A stretch of DNA of 42,595 bases from the NCBI GenBank assembly GCA_022650455.1, contig JALCPO010000010.1:1-42595 (forward strand), written 5' to 3'. Shown in pieces: positions 7,510 to 15,150 of this stretch. How positions within the stretch are numbered: the stretch's first letter is position 1; each line of letters opens with the position of its first letter. The position numbers and the translations under genes were made by a program. The notes under the pieces are model-generated. The model did not search any database and was not told the DNA's origin. It saw only the letters and a list, made by a program, of their open reading frames with translations. Source of the DNA: Oscillospiraceae bacterium (lineage in GTDB: Bacteria; Bacillota; Clostridia; Oscillospirales; Acutalibacteraceae).

Positions 7510-8773
7510 CGTCTACACGCCGAAGCAGCGTGAGCTTCTCCGCCTGTGGCAGCACGGCAAGCTCCGGCGCATTAATCTGCTCGAGGGCAGCGTCCGCAGC
7601 GGCAAGACGTGGATTAGCCTGGTTGTGTGGGCGTTCTGGGTGGCAACGATGCCGAAAGGCGGCAACTACCTGATGGTTGCCAAAACGCTCACCTCTCTGC
7701 GTCGAAACTGCCTGGACCTGCTTCAGGAGCTTGTGGGCAGCCGGTATTTCAGCTATTCCATCTCCAAAAAAGAGGCCCGGTTGTTCGGCAGACTGGTTTA
7801 TCTTGAGGGTGTCAACGACGCCCGGGCGGAAAGTAAAATCCGAGGCATGACGCTGCAGGGCGCTTATTGTGACGAACTGACGCTGTTTACCGAGGATTTC
7901 TTTTCGATGCTGTTATCCCGCCTCTCCTGCCCCGGCGCGAAGCTGATCGCGACCACTAACCCGGACAGCCCGCAGCACTGGCTGAAGACCAAGTACATGG
8001 ACCGGGCCGGCGAGCTCGACATGATGGTCATGAAGTTCCTCATCGAGGATAACACGTTCCTCAACCCGGCCTACGTTGAGAATCTCAAGAAAGAGTATGT
8101 CGGGGTTTTCTATGACAGGTTCATCCTGGGCCTCTGGAAGACGGCCGACGGCCTGATTTACCGGCAGTTTGCGGACAATCCGGAAAAATGGATGGTGGAT
8201 ACGGCCGACCCGGACAAGATTGATTTTATCTCCGTTGGCGTCGACTTCGGTGGCAACCGATCGCTGACGACGTTTGTCGCGACGGCCGTCCTGCGCGGAT
8301 GGTCGGGGCTGGTCGTTCTGCGGGACTATCACATTGAGGGCCGCAAGGGCGAAATTGACGCGGACCGCGTGGCCCGGGAGTTCGTCGGGTTCGTGCGCGG
8401 CCTGCAGGCGGAGTATCCGCACGCCTACATCCGGTACGGCTTCGCCGACTGCGCGGAGCAGTACCTGATTGCGACGCTGCGCCGGGCCTGCGCGGCCGCG
8501 AACCTCGGCTTGAAAATCGGGGACAGCGACAAAAACGAGATTGTCCAGCGGATCATCTGCACCAACACGCTGCTCAACACCGGCCGGCTGCGTCTGATGC
8601 GCCGCTGCACGCTGGTCCGCGCGGGGCTCGAATCCGCCGTGTGGGACAGTAAGGCGGCACAGGCGGGCAAAGACGTCCGTCTGGACAACTTTTCAACCGA
8701 CATCGACATCCTGGATGCGTTCGAGTATTCGTTCGAGCGGTTCATGCGGAAACTGGTCAGGGAGGCGGTATGA
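7502..8773 (+). CDS. terL: Phage terminase large subunit (PBSX-type)
   Basis: The 423-residue protein carries the packaging ATPase Walker A GSVRSGKT (residues 29-36) and a Walker B-type acidic pair in AYCDEL (residues 124-125). The C-terminal nuclease domain begins near VGVDFGGNRS and contains further conserved acidic residues (YGFADCAEQ). Length and order fit PBSX/SPP1-type headful or cos terminases. It drives ATP-dependent DNA translocation into the prohead through the portal and cuts the concatemer. It overlaps terS by 8 bp and portal by 4 bp, so all three are translationally coupled. Confidence 0.95.
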   Translation: MADVYTPKQRELLRLWQHGKLRRINLLEGSVRSGKTWISLVVWAFWVATMPKGGNYLMVAKTLTSLRRNCLDLLQELVGSRYFSYSISKKEARLFGRLVYLEGVNDARAESKIRGMTLQGAYCDELTLFTEDFFSMLLSRLSCPGAKLIATTNPDSPQHWLKTKYMDRAGELDMMVMKFLIEDNTFLNPAYVENLKKEYVGVFYDRFILGLWKTADGLIYRQFADNPEKWMVDTADPDKIDFISVGVDFGGNRSLTTFVATAVLRGWSGLVVLRDYHIEGRKGEIDADRVAREFVGFVRGLQAEYPHAYIRYGFADCAEQYLIATLRRACAAANLGLKIGDSDKNEIVQRIICTNTLLNTGRLRLMRRCTLVRAGLESAVWDSKAAQAGKDVRLDNFSTDIDILDAFEYSFERFMRKLVREAV

Positions 8774-10263
8774 TGGACAACTTCGAGATTCTTCCGGTTT
8801 TGCAGTACCTGAACCGTAAATTCGGCGCGGGCCTGCGGACCGAGTATTACCAGAATATCCGCCTCTGGAAAGCGTGGTGGCGCGGCTATGTAAAATCGTT
8901 TCATACATTTCACGAGCTGGCCGGAAACCGCGTGACGGAGCGGAAGCTCTACTCGATGAAAATGGCGAAAAAGGTCTGCGAGGATTGGGCATCCATCCTG
9001 CTGAACGAAAAGACAGAGATTGCCATTGCCGACAATGCGAGCCGAGAGTTCGTCCAGGGGCCGAAGCAGACGACCGGCGTCCTCGGAGCCAATGATTTCT
9101 GGGAGCGCGGGAACGAGCTGGTGGAGCGGGCCTTTTACAGCGGCACCGGCGCGTTTGTCCTGCGGCTGGAAAATATGCTGGTGGGCGCCGACGGTTCCGT
9201 TCTTCGGTCGCCCGAAACGCGGATCGGCATCGACTATCTCGACGCCATGTATATCTATCCGCTGTCGCTGAGGCATGGAAAAATCACGGAAGCCGTTTTC
9301 GCTTCGGTGCAGTTGGTAAGGGGGAAATATCGGGTTTACCTCGAGGAGCACACGCTGCAGAACGGAAACTACGTCATCACGAACGAGCTGTTCGATTACG
9401 AGGCCGGCACGCTGGTTCCGAAACCGCTCCCTGACGGCATCGCGCCATCGTTCAACACCGGCTCCCCCATCCCGTGGTTCTCCATCATCGAGCCGAACAT
9501 TTCCAACAACCGGTCCTACGGCAACGGCCTGGGGCTATCCGTTTACGCCGACGCGATCGACGAGCTCCAGAACGTCGACATCGCGTTCAACAACTTCGTC
9601 AAGGATTTCAAACTTGGCGGGAAAAAAGTTTTTTACAACAAAGACATGACGAGGCGGACGGCAGATGGAAAGAGAATAACCCCGGACGACGTTGCGCAGC
9701 AGCTTTTCCTTCAGGTGGACGCAGATTCCGACGTCGACGCTGATTTGAAAACTTTGGTCCAGGAATACAATCCACAACTTCGTGTGGAAGAAAACACAAA
9801 GGGCATTCAGGCGGCGCTCGATTATCTGTCGTTCAAATGCGGCCTCGGCACCCGGTTTTACACGTTCGAGGGTGGAACGGTACAGACTGCGACTCAGTAT
9901 ACCGGCGAGCGTCAGGACCTCGTCCAGAACGCTAACAAGCACTACATCGTCATCGAGCGCGCTCTGCAGGGCCTTGTCCGCGGCATCCTCTACATCGGCC
10001 GGGAAATTCTCGGACTGCCGGTCAAAGAGGATACCGACATTGAAATCAAGTTCGAGGACAGCTACATCATTGACAAAGAAGCCGAACGTGCCCGCGACAA
10101 AGACGACGTGAGGGACGGCATCATGCAGAAGTGGGAATACCGTGCGAAATGGTACAACGAGGACGAAGCGACGGCGAAGGCGGCGGTGGGCGCCGACCAA
10201 ACCGACGACCAACTGATGGGCTTCGGCCAGAACAAGCCGCCCGGGGGTACTTTGAATGCTTAG
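8770..10263 (+). CDS. Phage portal protein, SPP1 Gp6-like
   Basis: The 497-residue product aligns by eye with SPP1-type portal proteins: an N-terminal helical part (VTERKLYSMKMAKKVCEDWA, then LLNEKTEIAI), a central GTGAFVLRL and PIPWFSIIEPN region, and the long wing/stem helices near QNVDIAFNNFVKDF. The portal is the dodecameric ring through which DNA enters and leaves the head and to which terminase docks. Its start overlaps terL by ATGA and its end overlaps the MuF gene by 8 bp. An acidic C terminus rich in Asp and Glu is normal for the family. Confidence 0.9.
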   Translation: MMDNFEILPVLQYLNRKFGAGLRTEYYQNIRLWKAWWRGYVKSFHTFHELAGNRVTERKLYSMKMAKKVCEDWASILLNEKTEIAIADNASREFVQGPKQTTGVLGANDFWERGNELVERAFYSGTGAFVLRLENMLVGADGSVLRSPETRIGIDYLDAMYIYPLSLRHGKITEAVFASVQLVRGKYRVYLEEHTLQNGNYVITNELFDYEAGTLVPKPLPDGIAPSFNTGSPIPWFSIIEPNISNNRSYGNGLGLSVYADAIDELQNVDIAFNNFVKDFKLGGKKVFYNKDMTRRTADGKRITPDDVAQQLFLQVDADSDVDADLKTLVQEYNPQLRVEENTKGIQAALDYLSFKCGLGTRFYTFEGGTVQTATQYTGERQDLVQNANKHYIVIERALQGLVRGILYIGREILGLPVKEDTDIEIKFEDSYIIDKEAERARDKDDVRDGIMQKWEYRAKWYNEDEATAKAAVGADQTDDQLMGFGQNKPPGGTLNA

Positions 10264-11809
10264 CCCGGCGTATTTGGAGCATCTGCCGGATGAATTTGTC
10301 CGGCTGTTCCTTGGCGTCGAAAATTCCGTCATTGAGGATATGGCGCGGCGCATCGTCAAGACGGCTACGCTGACCGACACCGCAAAATGGCAGTACGAGC
10401 GCCTGCGGGCCGCCAATGCGAGCTACGACTACATCATGCAGCAGCTTGAGCGTATGACCGGGCAAACTGAGGGCGAGTTGCGGGGGCTGTTTGAGGGTGC
10501 GGGGGTTGAGGCGTTGGAATACGACAACCGGATTTACCGGTACGCCGGGCTGGAACCGACGGCGCTCGAGGATTCCCCGCTGCTCCGGCAGCAAGTGCTC
10601 ACGGCCTACAAAAACACGCAGGGCGTGTTTCAGAATCTGACTCGCACGACCGCGAGCGCCGGTCAGAAGCAGTTCATCGATGCGCTCGACCACGCGGCGC
10701 TTCAGCTGCAGTCCGGGGCGTTCGCCTACACGGAAGTCATCCCGGCCGCCATTCGCGAGCTGGCGCAAAGCGGCCTTGCGGCCATCCGGTACCCGACCGG
10801 TCACGTCGACAGGTTGGACGTCGCCACACGTCGGGCCGTGTTGACCGGCGTCAACCAGATGGCCGGCAAGCTGTCCGTCGCGCAGGCGGACGATATGGGC
10901 TGCGACCTCGTCGAGACAACGGCCCACGCCGGCGCCCGGCCTTCTCATCAAGTGTGGCAGGGCAAGGTGTTCAGCCGTAGCGGTTCCGGCCGGTACCCAG
11001 ATTTTGCGAGCTCCACCGGGTACGGGACGGGTGCCGGACTTTGCGGATGGAATTGCCGGCACAGCTTTTTTCCTTACTTCGAGGGGCTATCAGAATCCGC
11101 CTACCCGCGGAAAACGCTCGACGACTACAACAACCGCACCGTCGAATACGGTGACAAGAAGCTGAGCTATTACGACGCCACACAGGTCCAGCGCGGTATG
11201 GAGCGGGCCGTCCGGGCGACCAAGCGCGAGCTTGCCGGGTACGGTGCGGGCATGAAGGACGCGGACGAGCCGCTTCGGAACGCCCTGAAAGAGAAGTTCG
11301 ACAGGTCCTCCGTCACGCTCAAGCGACAGGAAGCAAAACTTAAAGATTTCACCAAAAAGACCGGACTCGACCGGCAGCGGGAGCGTGAACAGGTGCTCGG
11401 GTTCGGCAGGAGCGCTGCACAGAAAGCAGTTTCAGCTAACCGGAATATGCTGTTTATCAAGAACGATGCCACGAAAAAGGCTGCATCTGGATTGCCAAAG
11501 AAACTTAACTTGCCGGATGAAAAAATCAAGCAGACAGTGAATGTAGACCTTTCGGTGCTGCACGGAGTTGTTCCGAAAGGTGCCAATGCAACCGAAGTAT
11601 ATGCAATGGCCGGTGCCGGAACAAGCACACCGCTGCGGGATGTCAAGCGGCTTTATAGTTCGTATCCGCGGGCTGGCCCCGCTTCCGGATGGCAGAAAAA
11701 GTCCGGAACAGTCTATACTCAAAACTATAAATATGTGATACACTGGTATGAGAATCATGGCACAGTGCCACCGTTTGAGATTAAGCTGAAAGGGGTGAAA
11801 AAAAGATGA
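10256..11809 (+). CDS. MuF-type minor capsid protein with C-terminal toxin-like domain
   Basis: Residues 1 to about 330 are a phage minor head protein: the Cys/His block RPSHQVWQGKVFSRSG and GLCGWNCRHSFFPYFEG is the core of the family. The plain protein would end soon after ERAVRATKRELAGY and the helical stretch that follows. Instead, a further 110-120 residues from about position 400 (DNA about 11,430 onward) are less GC-rich and include VVPKGANATEVYAMAGAGTS, TPLRDVKRL, GWQKKSGTVY and YKYVIHWYENHG, with conserved-looking Arg, Lys, His and Glu. MuF proteins with C-terminal nuclease toxins are a known class of phage polymorphic toxin. I cannot assign the toxin fold firmly; a small RelE/barnase-like RNase is the best guess. 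A probable immunity gene follows with a 4-bp overlap. Confidence 0.85.
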   Translation: MLSPAYLEHLPDEFVRLFLGVENSVIEDMARRIVKTATLTDTAKWQYERLRAANASYDYIMQQLERMTGQTEGELRGLFEGAGVEALEYDNRIYRYAGLEPTALEDSPLLRQQVLTAYKNTQGVFQNLTRTTASAGQKQFIDALDHAALQLQSGAFAYTEVIPAAIRELAQSGLAAIRYPTGHVDRLDVATRRAVLTGVNQMAGKLSVAQADDMGCDLVETTAHAGARPSHQVWQGKVFSRSGSGRYPDFASSTGYGTGAGLCGWNCRHSFFPYFEGLSESAYPRKTLDDYNNRTVEYGDKKLSYYDATQVQRGMERAVRATKRELAGYGAGMKDADEPLRNALKEKFDRSSVTLKRQEAKLKDFTKKTGLDRQREREQVLGFGRSAAQKAVSANRNMLFIKNDATKKAASGLPKKLNLPDEKIKQTVNVDLSVLHGVVPKGANATEVYAMAGAGTSTPLRDVKRLYSSYPRAGPASGWQKKSGTVYTQNYKYVIHWYENHGTVPPFEIKLKGVKKR

Positions 11810-12045
11810 AAGTTCGGTATATCGGCCAGAGCTTCGGGACAGACGGGCTGACCAACGGGAAGGTCTATGACGTTTTGGCCGTTGACTGGGATATCGGTGC
11901 CTTGCGCGTCGTAGACGACAGCGGGGACGATTATCTCTATCATCCACTTCATCCAAAACCCCTTTCCGGCAATCACCCAGGCGGCCGTTTTGAAATCGTC
12001 GAAGACGATGGAAAAGGGTCTCTAAAAAAAATCATAAACCGGTAG
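11806..12045 (+). CDS. Probable immunity protein for the MuF-linked toxin
   Basis: The 79-residue acidic protein starts inside the stop of the MuF gene (ATGA) and is followed directly by two terminators. It has no signal peptide or membrane helix, so it would act in the cytoplasm. It contains the runs MKVRYIGQSFG, GLTNGKVYDVLAVD, VVDDSGDDYLYHP and GGRFEIVEDD. I recall similar small beta-rich proteins as free-standing genes behind toxin-type ORFs in Firmicutes. Immunity function is inferred from the coupling to a toxin-like C terminus, small size, acidity and the absence of any structural role expected at this place in the head module. Confidence 0.65.
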   Translation: MKVRYIGQSFGTDGLTNGKVYDVLAVDWDIGALRVVDDSGDDYLYHPLHPKPLSGNHPGGRFEIVEDDGKGSLKKIINR

Positions 12046-12046
12046 A

Positions 12047-12077
12047 CCGCCCCGCTTTTTGCGCCGGCGGTTTTCTT
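12047..12077 (+). terminator. Intrinsic terminator behind the immunity gene
   Basis: CCGCC at 12047-12051 pairs with GGCGG at 12066-12070, with an inner CGC/GCG pairing, followed by TTTTCTT. It begins 1 bp after the immunity gene stop codon. Confidence 0.65.
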
Positions 12078-12098
12078 ATGCCCACGATCAGTTGAAAT

Positions 12099-12125
12099 GC
12101 GTCTCGGAAAACCGGGGCGCTTTTT
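12099..12125 (+). terminator. Strong intrinsic terminator before the scaffold gene
   Basis: GCGTCTCGG (12099-12107), an AAAA loop and CCGGGGCGC (12112-12120) form a 9-bp stem with two G-U pairs, directly followed by TTTTT. Together with the hairpin at 12047-12077 it separates the packaging/MuF/immunity genes from the capsid genes. Confidence 0.8.
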
Positions 12126-12142
12126 CATACAATCTGCCCCTT

Positions 12143-12183
12143 CCCCGGCCGGGCTTTAAATGCCGGGGGCCGCACGGGTGCGG
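12143..12183 (+). promoter_or_regulatory. Structured GC-rich leader of the scaffold/capsid genes
   Basis: Between the terminator and the scaffold gene lie two further inverted repeats: CCCCGGC (12143-12149) with GCCGGGG (12162-12168), and CCGCAC with GTGCGG (12170-12183, 2-nt spacer). An AT-rich stretch with TATATAAAT (about 12196-12205) follows and then GGCGGAGG before the ATG at 12230. No good -35 box fits the TATATA, so read-through or RNA processing is as likely as a new promoter. Confidence 0.4.
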
Positions 12184-12229
12184 AGTGGCCGCGCCTATAT
12201 AAATTAAATCGCTGCGGCGGAGGTACATC

Positions 12230-12838
12230 ATGGATTTGAAAGCACTGTTCGGAGACAAGGCGCTGACCTATGACCAGTTTCAGCAGGCGGCCGCCGGGAA
12301 GAAAATGAAGCTCGTCGATCTTTCCGAAGGCGGCTATGTCGACAAGCATAAGCTGGATGACAAAGCCGCCGAACTCGGCAAGGCCAACGAAACCATCAAG
12401 GGCCTGCAGGAAACCGTCAAGAAGTTCGACGGCGTGGATGTGGACGCCCTGAAAAAGCAGGTCACGGACGCGCAGACGAAATACGACACCGACGTTTCGG
12501 CGCTCAAGCGCGACAGCGCGGTCAACCTGGCGCTGGTGGGCGCTAAGGCCCGCGACGTGAAGGCTGTACGGCCGTTTCTCGACTTTGACACTATCAAGCT
12601 GGGCGACAAGGGCGGCGTCCTCGGCCTCGACGAGCAGCTCCAAAAGCTGAAAACCGAAAAAGCGTTCCTGTTTGAGGACGACAAGTCCGGAGACGGCAAG
12701 ACCCCGGAGCCCTCGGCGGCTCACGTCGACAGCGCCGGCGAACACCATGAATCCCCGGACGCCGGGCTGGACGCTTTCGTCGCCGGTGCCATGAAGGGCG
12801 CCGGCATTCAATCCGCTGACAATGGAGGTAAAAAATAA
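12230..12838 (+). CDS. Phage capsid scaffolding protein (GP20-like)
   Basis: The 202-residue protein is highly charged and helical, with a central coiled-coil region (ETIKGLQETVKKFDGVDVDA, then LKKQVTDAQTKYDTDV) and the family run SAVNLALVGAKARDVKAVRP. It matches the phage minor structural GP20/scaffold type. Scaffolds guide prohead assembly and leave before DNA fills the head. A GGCGGAGG Shine-Dalgarno precedes the ATG. It ends by overlapping the major capsid gene by one base, as expected for a scaffold-capsid pair. Confidence 0.85.
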   Translation: MDLKALFGDKALTYDQFQQAAAGKKMKLVDLSEGGYVDKHKLDDKAAELGKANETIKGLQETVKKFDGVDVDALKKQVTDAQTKYDTDVSALKRDSAVNLALVGAKARDVKAVRPFLDFDTIKLGDKGGVLGLDEQLQKLKTEKAFLFEDDKSGDGKTPEPSAAHVDSAGEHHESPDAGLDAFVAGAMKGAGIQSADNGGKK

Positions 12839-13719
12839 TGGCTAACGCAATCGAATACGCACAGAAATTCGTACCGATCATCGACGCAATCTATAAGGGC
12901 GCATCGGTAACCAACGGCATGGACGCTGCGACCCGGCCCGACTTTACGGGCACGAATGAGGTCAAAGTTCTGAAAGTCTCGACGACCGGTCTCGGGGACT
13001 ACAGCCGTGAAACCGGCTATCCGAAAGGCGACGTTACCGCCGCGTGGGAAACGCTGCAGCTTGCCGAGGAACGCGGCAAGGAAATCAGCATCGATCGGCT
13101 GGACAACGAGGAAACTCTCGGCCTGACGTTCGGCACTGTGACGGGCGATTTCATGCGGCTGCAGGTCGTGCCGGAGCTGGACGCGTACCGCTTTGCAAAG
13201 TATGCGTCTGCTGCCGGGATTTCCAAGGCGACGCCGGCGGCGCTGACAAAAGACACCGTCCTGCCCGCCATCGATGAGGCCGCCCGGCAGATGGACGCGG
13301 ACGAGGTGCCGCTGGAAGGCCGCAGGCTGTACATCAGTTCCGATCTAAAGCCGGTCGTGAATCAGGCCGTCACTCGTCAGTGGGGCTCGGATACCGGCGT
13401 TTCCAACGTGCTGAACGGCTACAACGGTATGCCGATCATCTATGTGCCGAAAACCAGATTTTACACTGCCATCACGTTAAACGACGGATCCACCAACTGG
13501 GGCTACGCGAAAGGCGCGACCGCGGCGGACATCAACTTCATGCTGATTTATCCGGCGGCCATCCTGCAGGTTGTGAAGTTCAGCCTCCCGAAGATTTTTA
13601 CGCCGGATGAGAATCAGGAGAAGGACGCCTGGAAGTTCCAGTTCCGCGAATACCATGATGCTTTCGTCTACGAGAACAAGGCGAAGGGCGTTTACTTGCA
13701 CACTGCGCCGACGGTCTGA
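12838..13719 (+). CDS. Major capsid protein
   Basis: The 293-residue protein follows the scaffold gene and has the profile of a small HK97-fold capsid protein: an N-terminal arm (MANAIEYAQKFVPIIDAIYK), RPDFTGTNEVKVLKVST, RETGYPKGDVTAAWETLQL, then ISIDRLDNEETLGLTFGTV and the spine helix ELDAYRFAKYASAAG. The P domain includes RLYISSDLKPVVNQAV. It forms the icosahedral head. GGAGG about 9 nt before the ATG is strong. Family-level assignment rests on these motifs and on position. Confidence 0.9.
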   Translation: MANAIEYAQKFVPIIDAIYKGASVTNGMDAATRPDFTGTNEVKVLKVSTTGLGDYSRETGYPKGDVTAAWETLQLAEERGKEISIDRLDNEETLGLTFGTVTGDFMRLQVVPELDAYRFAKYASAAGISKATPAALTKDTVLPAIDEAARQMDADEVPLEGRRLYISSDLKPVVNQAVTRQWGSDTGVSNVLNGYNGMPIIYVPKTRFYTAITLNDGSTNWGYAKGATAADINFMLIYPAAILQVVKFSLPKIFTPDENQEKDAWKFQFREYHDAFVYENKAKGVYLHTAPTV

Positions 13720-13747
13720 TTCTGAAAAATCCAAAGGAGTGATTATC

Positions 13748-13873
13748 TTGCTGATTCAGAAGGGCGGAATTTCGCGGAATATCGACCCGAATAAAGTCCA
13801 GAAATATAAAGATAAAGGCTATGTGGTAGTCGAAAAGCCTGCGGCCAGTCCCAAGGCCGCACCCAAAAAGTAA
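13748..13873 (+). CDS. Small phage protein after the capsid gene, 41 aa
   Basis: A TTG start at 13748 with AAAGGAG 8 nt upstream gives a basic 41-residue protein (MLIQKGGISRNIDPNKVQKY) with an Ala/Pro/Lys-rich tail. A GTG at 13739 is in frame but lies inside the Shine-Dalgarno. Small ORFs of this kind are common between capsid and connector genes; a head-decoration or connector-related role is possible but not shown. Confidence 0.6.
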   Translation: MLIQKGGISRNIDPNKVQKYKDKGYVVVEKPAASPKAAPKK

Positions 13874-13880
13874 CAGACAG

Positions 13881-13957
13881 GAGGCCTCCGAATGTTTGCG
13901 GATTATGCGTTTTACACTTCCTCATATGGAGGCTCCGTACTGTCGGAGGCCTCTTTT
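13881..13957 (+). promoter_or_regulatory. Inverted repeat enclosing the connector gene start
   Basis: GAGGCCTCCG (13881-13890), which contains part of the Shine-Dalgarno of the next gene, is perfectly complementary to CGGAGGCCTC (13944-13953), which lies inside its coding region and is followed by TTTT. The 53-nt loop holds the start codon and a further GGCTCCG that can also pair with the right arm. A fold sequestering the ribosome site, or an attenuator, is possible. Confidence 0.4.
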
Positions 13958-14221
13958 CCTTCGTATGCCAACCGCGCGACGGCTTACTTGGACAGCATTA
14001 TGCCAGCGGTCCCGGACCCTGCCCCCGATGAGTTGAAAATGGCGATGTGTGCCGTGGCCGACGAGATGCTGAAAGATGCTGCCGGGCAGGCGGGGATCCA
14101 GAGCGAAAACACGGACGGATACTCTGTGACGTACGTCACGCCGCTCTCTGCAAAGCGCCGGTATTACGACCTCGCGGCTCAATTCCTTGCGGGTACCGAC
14201 CTGATGGGGCGGTGGATATGA
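13892..14221 (+). CDS. Head-tail connector (adaptor) protein
   Basis: The 109-residue helical protein has the pattern of gp6/gp15-type head-tail adaptors: an N-terminal Tyr-rich segment, YANRATAYLDSIMPAVPD, and DELKMAMCAVADEMLKDAA, then ENTDGYSVTY and AKRRYYDLAAQFL. Adaptors attach below the portal after packaging. It starts behind an AGGAGG signal and overlaps the next gene by ATGA. Position directly after the capsid module supports the call; the exact family is not certain. Confidence 0.75.
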   Translation: MFADYAFYTSSYGGSVLSEASFPSYANRATAYLDSIMPAVPDPAPDELKMAMCAVADEMLKDAAGQAGIQSENTDGYSVTYVTPLSAKRRYYDLAAQFLAGTDLMGRWI

Positions 14222-14637
14222 TAGCAAACGCTGACATCACGATTTTCAACAAGTGGTACAACCGGGAAACCCGTCTGGACGAGTGGAAGCGGACGCAGAT
14301 TAGCGGCGTCAACTGGTACGGCGGGCGGGCGGTCAGCGTGACCGACAGCGGCTTGCAGTCCGCCGATACCTACATCGTGCGGATCCCTGCCGCGTCGGCC
14401 CCGGAAGGCAAGCAATTCGCCCTTCCGGAGATTTACGCGGCCGCTGAAAGCGGCGATCTGGCGGGCCTCTGGACGCTCCAGGCAGGGGACATCGTGGTGC
14501 GTGGGCTGATCGCCGACGACATCGCGAAGGCGGCCGACGTGACCGGCAGATACAGTCAGTGCTTCACGGTGACCGGCTGGCGTGATAACCGCCGGGGATC
14601 TCCTGCCGTCCAGCACTGGCGCATAGATGGAGCGTGA
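14218..14637 (+). CDS. Head closure / head-tail joining protein
   Basis: The 139-residue protein starts with an ATG overlapping the stop of the adaptor gene. It is beta-rich (MIANADITIFNKWYNRETRL, WKRTQISGVNWYGG, DTYIVRIPAASAP) with a late GDIVVRGLI and a C-terminal RGSPAVQHWRIDG. Small beta-barrel proteins in this slot close the head (stopper). The frame extends upstream of the ATG but overlaps the previous gene completely, so the ATG is preferred. The call rests mainly on synteny. Confidence 0.7.
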   Translation: MIANADITIFNKWYNRETRLDEWKRTQISGVNWYGGRAVSVTDSGLQSADTYIVRIPAASAPEGKQFALPEIYAAAESGDLAGLWTLQAGDIVVRGLIADDIAKAADVTGRYSQCFTVTGWRDNRRGSPAVQHWRIDGA

Positions 14638-14641
14638 GGAT

Positions 14642-15052
14642 ATGGCCAGAAATCCAAAGCTGATCGTCAAAACACCACGCGGCGAGATCGTGCAGGTCAA
14701 GACCAAAGGTGGCAAAGTAACCGCAAAGTTGACTTGGGCGCCCAACACAGGCGATAAATGGACGGGAAATTTCAGCCGTGCGCAAAAGTTCCTTGACAGC
14801 GAGGTTTTGCGCGGCAGCACACCGCTCGTCCCATTCCGGACCGGTATGCTGGCGCGCTCCGGGCAGCTCGGCACTGTGGTCGGCTCCGGCACGGTGAGCT
14901 GGGTGGCACCGTATGCGCGGTATCAGTATTACAACACCGCCGAAACCCGCGGCTATGACGCCCAGCGTGGCGGAAAATGGTTTGAGAGGGCGAAGGCTTC
15001 GCACAAACCGGCATGGGTGGCCGGCGTGAAGAAAATCGCGGGAGGCAAATGA
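14642..15052 (+). CDS. Minor capsid / tail completion protein (HK97 gp10-like)
   Basis: A basic protein of about 136 residues with PLVPFRTGMLARSG and SGTVSWVAPYARYQYYN, typical of the minor capsid 2/HK97 gp10-like group that links head and tail. The ATG at 14642 has GTGAGGA close upstream; an in-frame ATG at 14627 is possible and would add five residues. It ends in a TGATG overlap with a tiny membrane-protein ORF. Synteny (connector, closure, this, tail terminator, tube) is the standard order. Confidence 0.75.
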   Translation: MARNPKLIVKTPRGEIVQVKTKGGKVTAKLTWAPNTGDKWTGNFSRAQKFLDSEVLRGSTPLVPFRTGMLARSGQLGTVVGSGTVSWVAPYARYQYYNTAETRGYDAQRGGKWFERAKASHKPAWVAGVKKIAGGK

Positions 15053-15150
15053 TGAAAAAAGTTCTATTTGCGCTGGCTGTCATTGTGGCCATAGCGTGGT
15101 TTTTACTCGTTTCATATTTGAAATTCCGCGTATTGTTGAGGTGGGGATGA
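15052..15150 (+). CDS. Tiny membrane peptide, 32 aa
   Basis: An ATG at 15052 overlapping the previous stop, with GGGAGG at 15040-15045 as Shine-Dalgarno, opens a 32-codon frame: MKKVLFALAVIVAIAWFLLV then a basic C terminus. It is a Lys-Lys start followed by about 20 hydrophobic residues, i.e. one membrane helix or an uncleaved signal anchor. The stop (TGA 15148-15150) overlaps the ATG pair of the next gene, so it is tightly embedded in the operon. I do not recognise it. A role in the host membrane rather than the virion is the natural guess. Confidence 0.55.
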   Translation: MKKVLFALAVIVAIAWFLLVSYLKFRVLLRWG

